A stretch of 24,911 nucleotides of DNA from DASPJR01 sp035628505 (GTDB lineage Bacteria; Planctomycetota; SZUA-567; H5-PLA8). A model generated the notes under the pieces. It saw only the letters and a program-made list of their open reading frames with translations. It did not search any database and was not told where the DNA came from. The stretch is taken from NCBI GenBank assembly GCA_035628505.1, contig DASPJR010000041.1:1-24911 (forward strand), given 5' to 3'. Positions 1 through 8,600 of this stretch are shown piece by piece; position 1 is the stretch's first letter, and every line of letters begins with the position of its first letter. The position numbers were made by a program, and so were the translations under genes.

Positions 1-1
1 G

Positions 2-2188
2 CTCGGAGTCGGAAACGGCACATTTGCGGCCGCATCCAGTATCCCGGTCAGCAATCCCTCACGACTCGCCGTGGGTGACTTCAACGAGGACAACTATCCT
101 GACATTGCGCTGAATTATCCTCCGCGCGTCATGCTCGGAAATGGATCTGGTGGATTCGGTTCCCCCAGCACACTAGTCCTCGAATCAACAGATTACGTTT
201 CCAGGGTTATTGTCGCCGACTTCAATGGCGACTCACACGCGGACATGATGTACTTCTCGTACACGTCGAGCCCTGGTGTAAGTCAATGCGGATTGCGCTG
301 TTTTCCCGGGAACGGCAATGGCACGTTTTCCGCCGCAGCCGTCTGCGGTGACATGCTTATTTCACAGCCTGGCGCTGCCGGTGACTTCAACCACGATGGC
401 GCCACCGACCTCGTGATTGGAAATTGGTATTTCGCCGGCGTGGTGGTTTACACTGGCCGTAACGACGGCTCCTTCGGGCCCGCACGCCGTTACCCCATCG
501 CTAATGGCCAACCGCGCGCCATTGTGATTGGCGACTTCAATGCCGACGGTAATCCCGACCTGGCCGTCGCTCAGTACAATGATCGCATCTCCATCCTTCT
601 CGGAAACAAAGATGGCAGCTTCGGCGATTACGTTTCCTACGCGGTGGGTAAACAGCCCGAGGCCCTGACAGTGGCAGACTTCAACGGCGACGGCAAACTC
701 GACTTGGCCATCGCCAATTATAGCGATTCGACGATCGGACTTCTGCTCGGCAGGGGCGATGGCACCTTTCAGCCGCATGCCGTCATCTGCGCAGCGGCCA
801 GTCCGCGTGCCATCACATCTGGAGCTCTCAATAGCGACAGCTTCGCCGACCTGGTTTTCGGAAATGGATCGAATGTAGCCGTCGCACTCGGCAACGGGGA
901 TGGATCTTTTGGCCCTCTTTTGGACTACAGCGTGCCTTCAACCAACTTCTCATTCGCTTGGGCTGACTACAACGAGGACGGTGTACTCGACATCGCTTCA
1001 TTCGGTTCAGGTACTAAATACAGCGTTCTCTTCGGCACAGGTACCGGCACTTTCCTGCCTGCTGTAAACTACAATCCTTCCGCAGGTAATTCCGTCACAG
1101 TCACAGTTGTCAGCGCTGATTTTGACGGTGATCGACATGCAGATCTTGCAGTTGTTAATGTAGGCAACCTGATAGTACATCTAAATGATGGTACCGGAAC
1201 TTTCGGCTCACCCATTTTTTATTCGACTAGTGTATCTCTGCCGCCGTCTGGCGGTGCGCAGCCCCACTTCCTTGTTTCAGGTTTGTTCGACGCTGACAAC
1301 AAACCCGATGTGGTTGCCGTGAATTTTAACAGCGCTGACATCACTTTACTGCGCAACACCACTGCGCCGTATCCGCCCGGGCAAACCATTTCCTTCAGCG
1401 CGTTGCCTGACAAGATTTTCGGCGATAATCCATTTCAGTTGTCAGCCACTGCCAGTTCCGGTCTCCCCGTCAGCTTCAGCATTCAAAGCGGCCCCGCCAC
1501 GCTCAACGGTTCAACGCTAACAATCACCGGCGCTGGCATTGTCACTGTCCGTGCGTCGCAAGCCGGAAATTCCACCTACACGCCCGCGCGCGATGTCTTT
1601 CAAACCTTCACCGTGGCCAAAGCCAATCAGTCGATCACCTTCAACAAGCTACCCGACAAAACCCTCGGCGATCCCGATTTCACCGTCAGCGCCGCCGTGA
1701 ACACTGGCCTGCCGCTGCTCTTCAATATCGCCAGCGGGCCCGCGACCATTACCCAGGCAACGAACACCATCACGCTCACGGGCGCGGGCGTCGTCACCGT
1801 CCGCGCCTCCCAAGCCGGAAACGCGAATTACAATTCCGCCTACGTCGAACGCTCCTTTGTTGTAAATAAGAAGACCCAATCCATCACGTTTGCCGCGCTG
1901 TCCAATAAAACGTTTGGCGATGCCAGCTTCACCGTCAGCGCCTCCGCAAACTCCGGCCTTGCGCCCACCTTCAGCATCGCCAGCGGCCCGGCGACAATCA
2001 ATGCGTCAACTGTCACACTGACCGGCGCCGGCGTGGTAACCATCCGCGCATCGCAAAGCGGCACGCCATCTGGGATGTCGCTCCGGTTGTCGATCGCTCT
2101 TTCACTGTCGCCCAAGCCCCATCTTCCGTCTCCTGGGCTGTCCCCGAAGCAATCCGTCGCGGAACGGCCCTGTCGTCCACACAATTGA
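2..2188 (+). CDS. Secreted FG-GAP/VCBS-repeat protein, 5'-truncated and frameshifted (N-terminal fragment)
   Basis: The reading frame is open through the left edge, so the true start lies outside the window. The visible part has about nine FG-GAP/VCBS units of the form DFNxDGxxDLAV (for example GDFNADGNPDLAVA), a calcium-loop pattern typical of beta-propeller surface proteins. Three tandem Ig-like repeats of about 80 residues follow (DNA about 1378-2065), each starting near Q-x-I-x-F and containing GAGxVTVRASQxG. The third repeat breaks after RASQSG, and the frame then runs through unrelated residues to a stop at 2186-2188. The matching continuation lies in the next frame, so this is the front part of one protein whose tail is the 2185-3159 frame. 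The protein is inferred to be extracellular and adhesive or structural. No catalytic motif is visible. Confidence 0.85.
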   Translation, partial: LGVGNGTFAAASSIPVSNPSRLAVGDFNEDNYPDIALNYPPRVMLGNGSGGFGSPSTLVLESTDYVSRVIVADFNGDSHADMMYFSYTSSPGVSQCGLRCFPGNGNGTFSAAAVCGDMLISQPGAAGDFNHDGATDLVIGNWYFAGVVVYTGRNDGSFGPARRYPIANGQPRAIVIGDFNADGNPDLAVAQYNDRISILLGNKDGSFGDYVSYAVGKQPEALTVADFNGDGKLDLAIANYSDSTIGLLLGRGDGTFQPHAVICAAASPRAITSGALNSDSFADLVFGNGSNVAVALGNGDGSFGPLLDYSVPSTNFSFAWADYNEDGVLDIASFGSGTKYSVLFGTGTGTFLPAVNYNPSAGNSVTVTVVSADFDGDRHADLAVVNVGNLIVHLNDGTGTFGSPIFYSTSVSLPPSGGAQPHFLVSGLFDADNKPDVVAVNFNSADITLLRNTTAPYPPGQTISFSALPDKIFGDNPFQLSATASSGLPVSFSIQSGPATLNGSTLTITGAGIVTVRASQAGNSTYTPARDVFQTFTVAKANQSITFNKLPDKTLGDPDFTVSAAVNTGLPLLFNIASGPATITQATNTITLTGAGVVTVRASQAGNANYNSAYVERSFVVNKKTQSITFAALSNKTFGDASFTVSASANSGLAPTFSIASGPATINASTVTLTGAGVVTIRASQSGTPSGMSLRLSIALSLSPKPHLPSPGLSPKQSVAERPCRPHN
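2063..2064 (+). other. Frameshift site (apparent 1-nt deletion)
   Basis: Repeat 2 of the Ig-like array reads RASQAGNANYNSAYVERSF. Repeat 3 reads RASQSG in frame 2, then AIWDVAPVVDRSFTVAQ in frame 1. After the GGC codon at 2060-2062 only two bases (AC) stand before the GCC that resumes the correct frame. One base is therefore missing, most simply from an AAC (Asn) codon. The restored reading continues without a stop to 3159. It could be true gene decay or a sequencing or assembly indel. Confidence 0.85.
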
Positions 2189-3159
2189 ATGCCACCGCCA
2201 GCATGCCCGGCACGTTCGTGTACTCGCCGCCCGCTGGTACGATCCTCGATCGTGGCAATCAGCTTCTCAGCTTGACGTTCACGCCCGACGATACGAACTA
2301 CGCCGCCTCAAGTGCCACTCAATCCATTTCCGTGCTCAACAATGAACCGTCCATTGTGTCGGCACTTACGGCCTCGCCGAATCCCGCGACCACCGGAGCG
2401 GCCATCACGTTCACAGCACCCGCTTCAGACCCCGACTACGACACGCTCGCATTCGATTGGAATTTCGGCGACGGTGCCACGGGCACTGGAGCCAGCCCCA
2501 CACACATCTATGGCGCGCCAGGAACCTACACGATCAGCGTTGTGCTCTCAGATGCGAACGGCGGCTCTGCCAGCGACGCGTTCAGTCTCTCCGTAATCGC
2601 CGCCGGCGTTCCCGGGGGCCTCGACACGGACGGCGACGGCTTCACGGACGCCATTGAAGTAGCCGCTGGCAGCCAGGCCACAAATGCCGCAGACAGACCG
2701 CTGGGCGTTGCCGTCTCCGCCGCCGCACTTCCGCTAGGTCCGGTATCTCTGAAAATCAAATTGAACTTCAAGCTCTTGGAAAAGGATTCGCTGTCTCTTT
2801 CGGGAACGCTGCCGCTCTCGGCCGAGTTCCAGCCGAAGGAAAGCGCTTTTTTGGTCGATGTCGGCGGCGTCGCCGCCAAGTTTACGCTCAATGAAAAAGG
2901 AAGCGCCAAAACCGCCGCCGGGAAAGTTAGTCTTAAACGAAAGGGAAAGGGCAGCAGTACTTTTGCCTACAAACTTCAGCTCGGCCCTGGCAATTTTTCT
3001 ACGCCGCTCGGATCATGCGGCCTCATCGATGCAGACCTGAATACAAAGGTGTTTGTCCCCCTTATGCTCGTCGTCGATGGCCATATCTATCAGGCCCAGC
3101 AGGCTCAGGCGTACAGCGCCAAGGCCGGCAAATCCGGCTCGGCGAAAATGCCACGCTGA
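2185..3159 (+). CDS. C-terminal fragment of the frameshifted FG-GAP protein: PKD domain, Ca-loop, shared C-terminal domain
   Basis: The annotated frame opens at a TTG (2185), but homology to the preceding repeat begins about 120 nt earlier (about 2065). This is therefore the tail of the upstream gene and probably not an independent gene; there is no Shine-Dalgarno sequence before the TTG. In order it shows the end of an Ig-like repeat (FVYSPPAGT), a PKD domain (about 2340-2605, with FDWNFGDG and GTYTISVVLSD), and a thrombospondin-3-like calcium loop (DTDGDGFTDAIE). It ends in a domain of about 130 residues from about 2740, containing KDSLSL (2782-2799), VDVGGV, LNEKGSA and SLKRKGKG. That last domain resembles the end of the giant protein at 5679-14063. 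No transmembrane anchor or LPXTG motif is visible at the C terminus. Confidence 0.75.
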   Translation: MNATASMPGTFVYSPPAGTILDRGNQLLSLTFTPDDTNYAASSATQSISVLNNEPSIVSALTASPNPATTGAAITFTAPASDPDYDTLAFDWNFGDGATGTGASPTHIYGAPGTYTISVVLSDANGGSASDAFSLSVIAAGVPGGLDTDGDGFTDAIEVAAGSQATNAADRPLGVAVSAAALPLGPVSLKIKLNFKLLEKDSLSLSGTLPLSAEFQPKESAFLVDVGGVAAKFTLNEKGSAKTAAGKVSLKRKGKGSSTFAYKLQLGPGNFSTPLGSCGLIDADLNTKVFVPLMLVVDGHIYQAQQAQAYSAKAGKSGSAKMPR

Positions 3160-3602
3160 TTCCGCTAGAGCCCCGCGGCCTCGTAACTTCTATCTGCCGT
3201 TCATTTCGCTCTGCGTGAGATTGCCTTCACGGCAAAACGACGCGTGCCACACGGCGGAGTTAAAGTTACGTTCGCGTAAGCGGTCTCTTGATCTTATAAA
3301 GCATGTCGCGGTTGAAGCCGACTCGATCGCGCCAACGTAGCGCAACCGTTGTCTGCGTCATGGTGGCCGATCAGTAGTGCTTCGTCACGCTTGCGAGGGC
3401 TGTCAGCGACGCGCAGCTCATTATCAAAAAAAAAATCATTTAGTGAAAGTGGGCTTCTCTTGCTTTCCAGCCTCTGTACAGCTCGTCTGCACCGCTTCTG
3501 CTAGAGCGACCCGGTCGAAAGTCGTGCGTACGTGACACTGTAGAGGGCTTTGAAGCGCATCTGCGCAGCAGGTGGGTGTCCGACAGAGCTAAATAGCGTT
3601 TT
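3160..3602. other. Gene-poor intergenic stretch
   Basis: I find no convincing gene here. Small open frames on both strands have no ribosome binding site and low-complexity translations. Visible items are a weak hairpin TTGCC-TTCAC-GGCAA (3221-3235) after the upstream gene and a run of ten A residues (3426-3435). The T-poor tail of the hairpin makes it a poor intrinsic terminator. Confidence 0.5.
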
Positions 3603-3716
3603 ATGTGTGGCAGACTGTTCCAGAATGAAGCGCCAGTGACCATGAGTAGCGCATGGAACGGCGCAAGTTTAGCGCCGATCGGCGCTGAACCGTGTGATGA
3701 CAGTAGCTCGTGTTAA
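3603..3716 (+). pseudogene. Possible SRAP (YedK-like) N-terminal remnant
   Basis: A 37-codon open frame starts with MCGRLFQ and ends at TAA 3714-3716. SRAP/YedK proteins begin with Met-Cys-Gly-Arg, where Cys2 becomes the N-terminal nucleophile that crosslinks abasic sites. Only this start matches; the rest (NEAPVTMSS and onward) shows no SRAP signature and the frame is far shorter than the usual ~200 residues. A decayed DNA-repair gene next to a DNA ligase is plausible, but the match is seven residues and could be chance. Confidence 0.3.
3671..3686. repeat. 16-bp perfect palindrome
   Basis: AGCGCCGATCGGCGCT is self-complementary over all 16 bases. It lies about 125 nt upstream of the ligase start and could be an operator or a cruciform element. 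No function can be assigned from one copy. Confidence 0.4.
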
Positions 3717-3809
3717 CGCCGGGCTTGTGATTGCAAGGAGGTACTCAGAGGCGCTTGTCTTTGTCTTCGCCGCAGCAATAATGCAAGCTTCGGGGGAGGG
3801 GGAGGATCT

Positions 3810-4697
3810 ATGCATACCTTCGCCCCCATGCTTCTTTCGCCTGCTTCTAAACTGCCACCACATGGCTACGCCTTTGAATTCAAGTGGGACGGGTTCCGTG
3901 CTCTCGTCGGCCTCAACCGTGGCCGCCTAAGCATCCACAGCCGCACTTTACGTGACATGACGGCGGACTTCCCAGAGATTGAGGCTCTCGCGGCCCAGGC
4001 GCGAAAACATCGCCTGGTTCTCGACGGCGAGCTGGTCTGCCTTGGGGATGATGGCCGCCCTTGCTTCGAGCGTATTCAGCAGAAATTACGGCGTGGTCAC
4101 CGTGCGCCGCATGCAGCAGCTTTCATGGCTTTCGACATTCTTCAGCAGGGCGGGCGAGACCTCACGGCGTGTCCGTATTCAGAGCGCCGCATGCGCTTGG
4201 ACGATCTAGGCCTTCGCGGATCCCACTGGCAGACGCCTGCATTCTCTGAGAATGGCGCTGCGATGCTAAAGATCAGCCGACAGCACGCACTGGAGGGGAT
4301 CGTGGCGAAGCGGATGAACAGCGCTTATCGACCTGGCCAGCGCGGGCGAGACTGGCTCAAGATTAAGAACTTCAAAGAGAGCGCTTTCCTGATCTGCGGG
4401 TGGCTGCCGGCGGATCAGAAACGAGAGCACGGCCAGTCGCTGATTCTGGGCCACCAGGACAATGACGGCGCGCTCCACTATGCAGGCACTGTTGAGTATG
4501 GTTTCAGCCATGGCACCGTTCGCAGCATTAAGAAGGCGCTGGCGGGCCAGGTGGTAACCGTTCCGCCATTCGGCGCCCGCTTCAAGCTGAATGGCGCAAC
4601 CTACTGCGAGCCTCTACTGTCGACCCTGATTCGCTATCTTGAATGGACTAGCAGCGGCACACTGCGTCACGCGTCTTTTCGCTCGCTTCTTTGTTGA
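3810..4697 (+). CDS. Stand-alone LigD-type ATP-dependent DNA ligase
   Basis: The 295-residue protein has the ATP-dependent ligase motifs in order: motif I EFKWDGFR with the adenylated lysine at K25, SRTLRDMTADFPE, motif III LDGELVCL (71-78), FMAFDIL, motif IV EGIVAKR (162-168) and motif V WLKIK (182-186). A C-terminal OB-fold follows (YAGTVEYGF through YLEWT). It matches the ligase domain of the NHEJ protein LigD without the polymerase or phosphoesterase domains. It should seal nicks using ATP. The ATG is preceded by GGAGG at 3801-3805 (4-nt gap) and another purine run just upstream. No Ku gene is in the window. A hairpin follows the stop by 11 nt. The call to the family is firm; a role in NHEJ is inference. 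Confidence 0.9.
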   Translation: MHTFAPMLLSPASKLPPHGYAFEFKWDGFRALVGLNRGRLSIHSRTLRDMTADFPEIEALAAQARKHRLVLDGELVCLGDDGRPCFERIQQKLRRGHRAPHAAAFMAFDILQQGGRDLTACPYSERRMRLDDLGLRGSHWQTPAFSENGAAMLKISRQHALEGIVAKRMNSAYRPGQRGRDWLKIKNFKESAFLICGWLPADQKREHGQSLILGHQDNDGALHYAGTVEYGFSHGTVRSIKKALAGQVVTVPPFGARFKLNGATYCEPLLSTLIRYLEWTSSGTLRHASFRSLLC

Positions 4698-4707
4698 CTC
4701 TATAACT

Positions 4708-4730
4708 GGCCTCAGCGCTAGTCTGAGGCC
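4708..4730 (+). terminator. Hairpin after the ligase gene
   Basis: GGCCTCAG (4708-4715) and CTGAGGCC (4723-4730) form a perfect 8-bp stem with a 7-nt loop, 11 nt after the ligase stop. There is no T tract after it, so it may be an mRNA-stabilising or Rho-associated hairpin and not a strong intrinsic terminator. Confidence 0.55.
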
Positions 4731-4901
4731 GATATCCAAGAGCATCCTATGCGCCGCAACCCGCTTGTAATGCTGTGTCTGCTCGCTCACACCGGTGAGA
4801 AGAGGCCGACCAGCGAAGACAATCCTTGCCCGCGTTTGTAGTAGCTGAGAAGAACGGCAAGCCAGCGTCCACAGTGTGCAAGCCATAAACGGGGTCAGTC
4901 G

Positions 4902-5084
4902 ATGCCATATTTTACCTGCATTGGACCGCACGGCGCGAATCGAGAACCGCTTCACCTGGAGGGCCAGGCGCTGTATCCGAAGCTTACAGTTGCGCAGGAC
5001 TACCAGTTCGAGCGACTACGGCACGCTCTGAAGGAAGATGCTCTGACGACAAGCAAGCCGACGTACACGACCACTCCTGAGTAA
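4902..5084 (+). CDS. Small hypothetical protein (60 aa), first of three tandem micro-ORFs
   Basis: The frame encodes a polar 60-residue protein starting MPYFTCIGPHG, with no signal peptide or transmembrane segment. Its C-terminal third is Thr-rich. I do not recognise the family. The start has only a weak GGGG (4891-4894) as a possible ribosome binding site. The case for it being real is its position: its stop is 4 nt before the next start, and that gene's stop is 3 nt before a third. It could still be a chance frame. Confidence 0.45.
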   Translation: MPYFTCIGPHGANREPLHLEGQALYPKLTVAQDYQFERLRHALKEDALTTSKPTYTTTPE

Positions 5085-5088
5085 CGCC

Positions 5089-5298
5089 ATGCAGTTCATC
5101 GAGCCCCAGCATCTCTCCCGCGAGCAGCGCGACCATCTGGCGCAATGCACGCCAGACGAGCGCGCAGAGTTCGAGGAAGAGGCCGCTGGGCTGGAGTATG
5201 ACTGCGGCGAGCGCCGGCCGCACGCCGAGTGCTCGGCATATTGCCGCATCCAGCGGGTTACTGGCTGCGAACGGCGCGGCTGGTATCCTGAAAAGTGA
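5089..5298 (+). CDS. Small cysteine-containing hypothetical protein (69 aa)
   Basis: The protein begins MQFIEPQHLSREQRDHL, continues through an acidic stretch (ERAEFEEEAAG) and ends with a Cys-rich tail: LEYDCGERRPHAECSAYC, then TGCERRGWYPE. Four cysteines spaced C-x8-C-x3-C-x8-C could form a metal site or disulfides. It is predicted to be soluble. It starts 4 nt after the previous frame and stops 3 nt before the next, which suggests translational coupling. No known family is recognised. Confidence 0.5.
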   Translation: MQFIEPQHLSREQRDHLAQCTPDERAEFEEEAAGLEYDCGERRPHAECSAYCRIQRVTGCERRGWYPEK

Positions 5299-5301
5299 AC
5301 T

Positions 5302-5400
5302 ATGCTAAAGCGAATGCTTCTTGCGTTCGGGGTATTAGCCATAGGCGTGGGCTTGGCATGTTACGCGGCGCTTTCGCCGAGAGCAGGGCGTAATCGGTAG
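5302..5400 (+). CDS. Tiny single-span membrane peptide (32 aa)
   Basis: A 32-codon frame encodes MLKRMLLAFGVLAIGVGLAC followed by YAALSPRAGRNR. It has positive residues at both ends of a ~17-residue hydrophobic helix and a Cys at position 20. GLAC resembles a lipobox but has Gly at -3, so lipidation is doubtful. It starts 3 nt after the preceding stop and is followed by a small hairpin. It looks like a membrane micropeptide; codon conservation in relatives would decide whether it is translated. Confidence 0.4.
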   Translation: MLKRMLLAFGVLAIGVGLACYAALSPRAGRNR

Positions 5401-5416
5401 CAAAACCCAACCCAAC

Positions 5417-5438
5417 AACTCCTCTTTCAGGAGTTCTT
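5417..5438 (+). terminator. Hairpin after the micro-ORF cluster
   Basis: AACTCCT (5417-5423) pairs perfectly with AGGAGTT (5429-5435) around a CTTTC loop, 17 nt after the last micro-ORF. The tail is only CTT, so as an intrinsic terminator it is weak. Confidence 0.45.
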
Positions 5439-5554
5439 AAAGCTGAGGACGCAGGAGAGTTCAACGATTCGTCTGCTCCAGAGGCCGATCAGATTGAGGC
5501 CGCGAAATGCTCGGTTCATGCATCGTTTTATTTCATCTGCACGTGTGATTTGTT

Positions 5555-5582
5555 TTGTTTCGAACAATATCGCAGTTATTAT
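5555..5582 (+). promoter_or_regulatory. Candidate sigma-70 promoter of the giant surface-protein gene
   Basis: TTGTTT (5555-5560) and TATTAT (5577-5582) are spaced 16 nt within an AT-rich patch, about 100 nt upstream of the GTG start. The rest of 5439-5678 shows no gene. Confidence 0.35.
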
Positions 5583-5678
5583 TCGATTCTAACTTCTTGC
5601 TCCTCACCTTGTGTTTCGTCCATCCGAAGTCTCGGCCATTGCTGACGCTCACAGTGTCCATTTGAGGAGGGATAGAGT

Positions 5679-8600
5679 GTGCGACTCGTAAAATGCTCAT
5701 TACTGCTCTACGCCTCGCTACTGCTGTGCTCGACGTCCCTTCTTGCTGGCGACGTGATGGGGCAGTGGAGTTTAGATGAAGGCAGTGGCACCTCGGCTGC
5801 GGACTCTTCAGGGAATGGGAATCACGGCACGCTGCAGAACGGCGCGACGTGGGCTCCCGGTCTCATCGGAAATGCCATCAGCCTGAGCGGAACAAACAGT
5901 CAGCACGTCCTCGTCCCATCTTCAGCAAGCCTGACGCCGACACTCGGCTGGACTTTGGCTGCCTGGGTGAAGACCAGCGGCGTCGCAGCAGATCAGGCCA
6001 TCATTGAACGCTACAACGACCAGAGTGGACAGTCTGGTTACGCCCTGCGCATTAACGAATTCGGGCGTCTGATGACGTTTGTGTTAATCGGTACGTCACA
6101 CGATAACGTTCAGGGGACTACCGTTTTGCAGGCCGGCCGCTGGTACCACGTCGCGGCCACATTCGATGCGCAAACCGATGAGCTCAAGTGTTATGTCGAT
6201 GGCGTGCTCGACGGTTCAGCGACTTCCACGAAAAGTCTGCCGTCATCCAACGCACCGCTGCGTATCGGCGGCCGCGGAAATGACGGGAATCACAGCTTTA
6301 AGGGGCTGATCGATGATGCCCGCGTCTTTAACCGCGCGCTCTCTGCAGCGAAAATCCGGGCTCTCATGCCGCCGATTGCTCCCACCGCAAAAGACGATTC
6401 GTATTCAGTAGCCATTGACGGAACGATCAACGTTCCGGCGTCCGGTGTGCTGGCCAACGATACTGATATTAATGGAGATAGTCTGACAGCGACGATAGTC
6501 GTATCGCCAACAAATGGCTCTCTAACTTTCAACACGAATGGTTCTTTCAGTTACACCCCGAACGGAGGTTTTGAAGGCACGGACTCGTTTACGTACAAAG
6601 CGAACGACGGCACAGCGGACTCGAATGTGGCGACCGTTTATCTGTTTGTCGGAGAAATCAAAACGGGCCTCGTGGGCTGGTGGAAGTTTAACGATGGGTC
6701 CGGCACAGTGGCCGCCGATTCGTCGGGTAACGGGTTGAGCGCGAATCTTCAGAACGGTCCACTGTTTACCACAGGCATTGACGGCGGCGGACTACGGCTG
6801 GACGGGGCGGATGACCTGTGCGTCGTACCGCAGAACGCGCTGCATGAACCGGCGACGGGGTTGACGGTTTCCATCTGGGCCAATGTTACCAGCACGCGCG
6901 CAGGCCAGTTCGCGGACCTCGTGCGCAAGGCGACCAGCGTAGGCTATCTTCTTCGCTGGAGCCAGACCGATGGTTACCTGCAGTTGCGGCTGGACAAATC
7001 AGGAAACGTCCTGGTCGTCAAAGACACGCAGCCCAATTCGGCTTATCTGAACGCGTGGCATCATTACGCCGGGACTTATGATGCGGCGACGGGCACGGGG
7101 CGGCTGTACGTCGACGGCGTACTGCGTGCGACAACGGTTCAGGCTTCCTATGGAAATCTGGTCCATGGAGCGGACTTGAAGTTTTTGTGCACGGATCAGG
7201 CCAGTCCGGGGATTATCGACGACGCGCGTATTTACAATCGAGCGTTATCACCGGAAGAGATTAGAGGGATCTATCTTCTTCCGCGTCCGCAAGCGCGCGA
7301 CGATAGTTATACAGTCAATCACAACTTGCCGCTGAATGTGAACTCAACCAGCGGGGTGATCGCCAATGATTCCAACTTAAGTCGCGGTGGCACGCTGGCC
7401 GCCACGAAGCTTACCGATCCAAGCAATGGTTCAGTTGTGCTGAATGCAACGGGAGCCTTTACATACACGCCGGCAAATGGATTTTTCGGCAGCGACAGCT
7501 TCACCTACAAGGTAAGCGATGGAATCTACGAGTCCGCTCCCGCAACGGTGACGCTGACCGTGCATTCACCTGCGCCGCGCGTGCAGAGCCTATCGCCTGC
7601 TCCGGGAGCGATCTTAAGCGCTGCGCCAACGGCAATCATTGCCACCTTCGACCGGTCCATCGACGCAGCGCTGCTCACTCCCGCGGCTTGCAGGCTTATT
7701 CACCATGGCAGCGATGCCACCTTCGGAACCGCCGACGATTCTACAATTACCGCGCTGAGCGCGGCAATTACGGGGGTGAATGAAGCCACCTTCGCGCTGC
7801 CAGCGAGTTTGCCTGAAGGAGGGTACCGCGTTCAACTCATCAGTTACGGCGGCGATAAAGCGCTCCAGTTCGACGGCACGAATCATTTTACCACCGCGGG
7901 CAAATGGCTGACCGGCTCGGGAAATAAAGTGACGGTTGAGTGCTGGGCGAAACCGTCGATCGGACCCGGCGGAAACATGATTCTGCATAAGGCGTTCTTC
8001 AACGACATGTCGTTTCAGTGGACCTATGACTCCACTGTGAACGAAGGACGGTTCTCGTTTTCTGTTCCGCTGGATCACGGGACCCATTACCAGGGCCCGG
8101 ATATGCAGCCTGGAAAGTGGTATCACTTCGCCGGCGTATATGACGGTTCGCTGGTTATGCTTTACATCGATGGACAATTGAAGGCGAGCGTGGCCTGGTC
8201 AGGCAACATCAACTGGGATTCAAGCTTCACGACGTCGTACGTTGGCGGCACGAACGAAAGCGGCGGCTGGGGTGGAAAGTACCCCGGACTGCTGGATGAA
8301 GTGCGCATCTGGAATGTCGCGCGAACACAGCAGCAGATTCAGGATGCCATGCGCGTCCAGCTTGCCGGTAATGAGAGCGGCTTGCGCGCGTACTACCGCT
8401 TCAATGAAGGCTCAGGGCAGACTGCGGCCGACATCTCGCCTAACAATACCGTGCTGACGCTCGGCGGCAGCACGGCGGTAAGCGGTGCGGATCCGCTGTG
8501 GGTTGATTCTGATGCGCCACTTCTCGGACGACTTGCCAGCTCAGACGGAGTGGCTTTGGACGGCGAATTTTCCGGCACGTTTCCGTCCGGAGATGGAGTC

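Noticed and set aside
3669..3930. Overlapping short frames on both strands before the ligase
   Set aside because: They overlap the ligase start, lack ribosome binding sites and show no domain.
4614..4955. Minus-strand 113-aa frame
   Set aside because: It runs antisense through the ligase end and the hairpin; no start signal or domain.
5302..5400. Lipoprotein call for the 32-aa peptide
   Set aside because: The cysteine is preceded by Gly-Leu-Ala, and the -3 Gly does not fit a normal lipobox; described as a membrane peptide instead.
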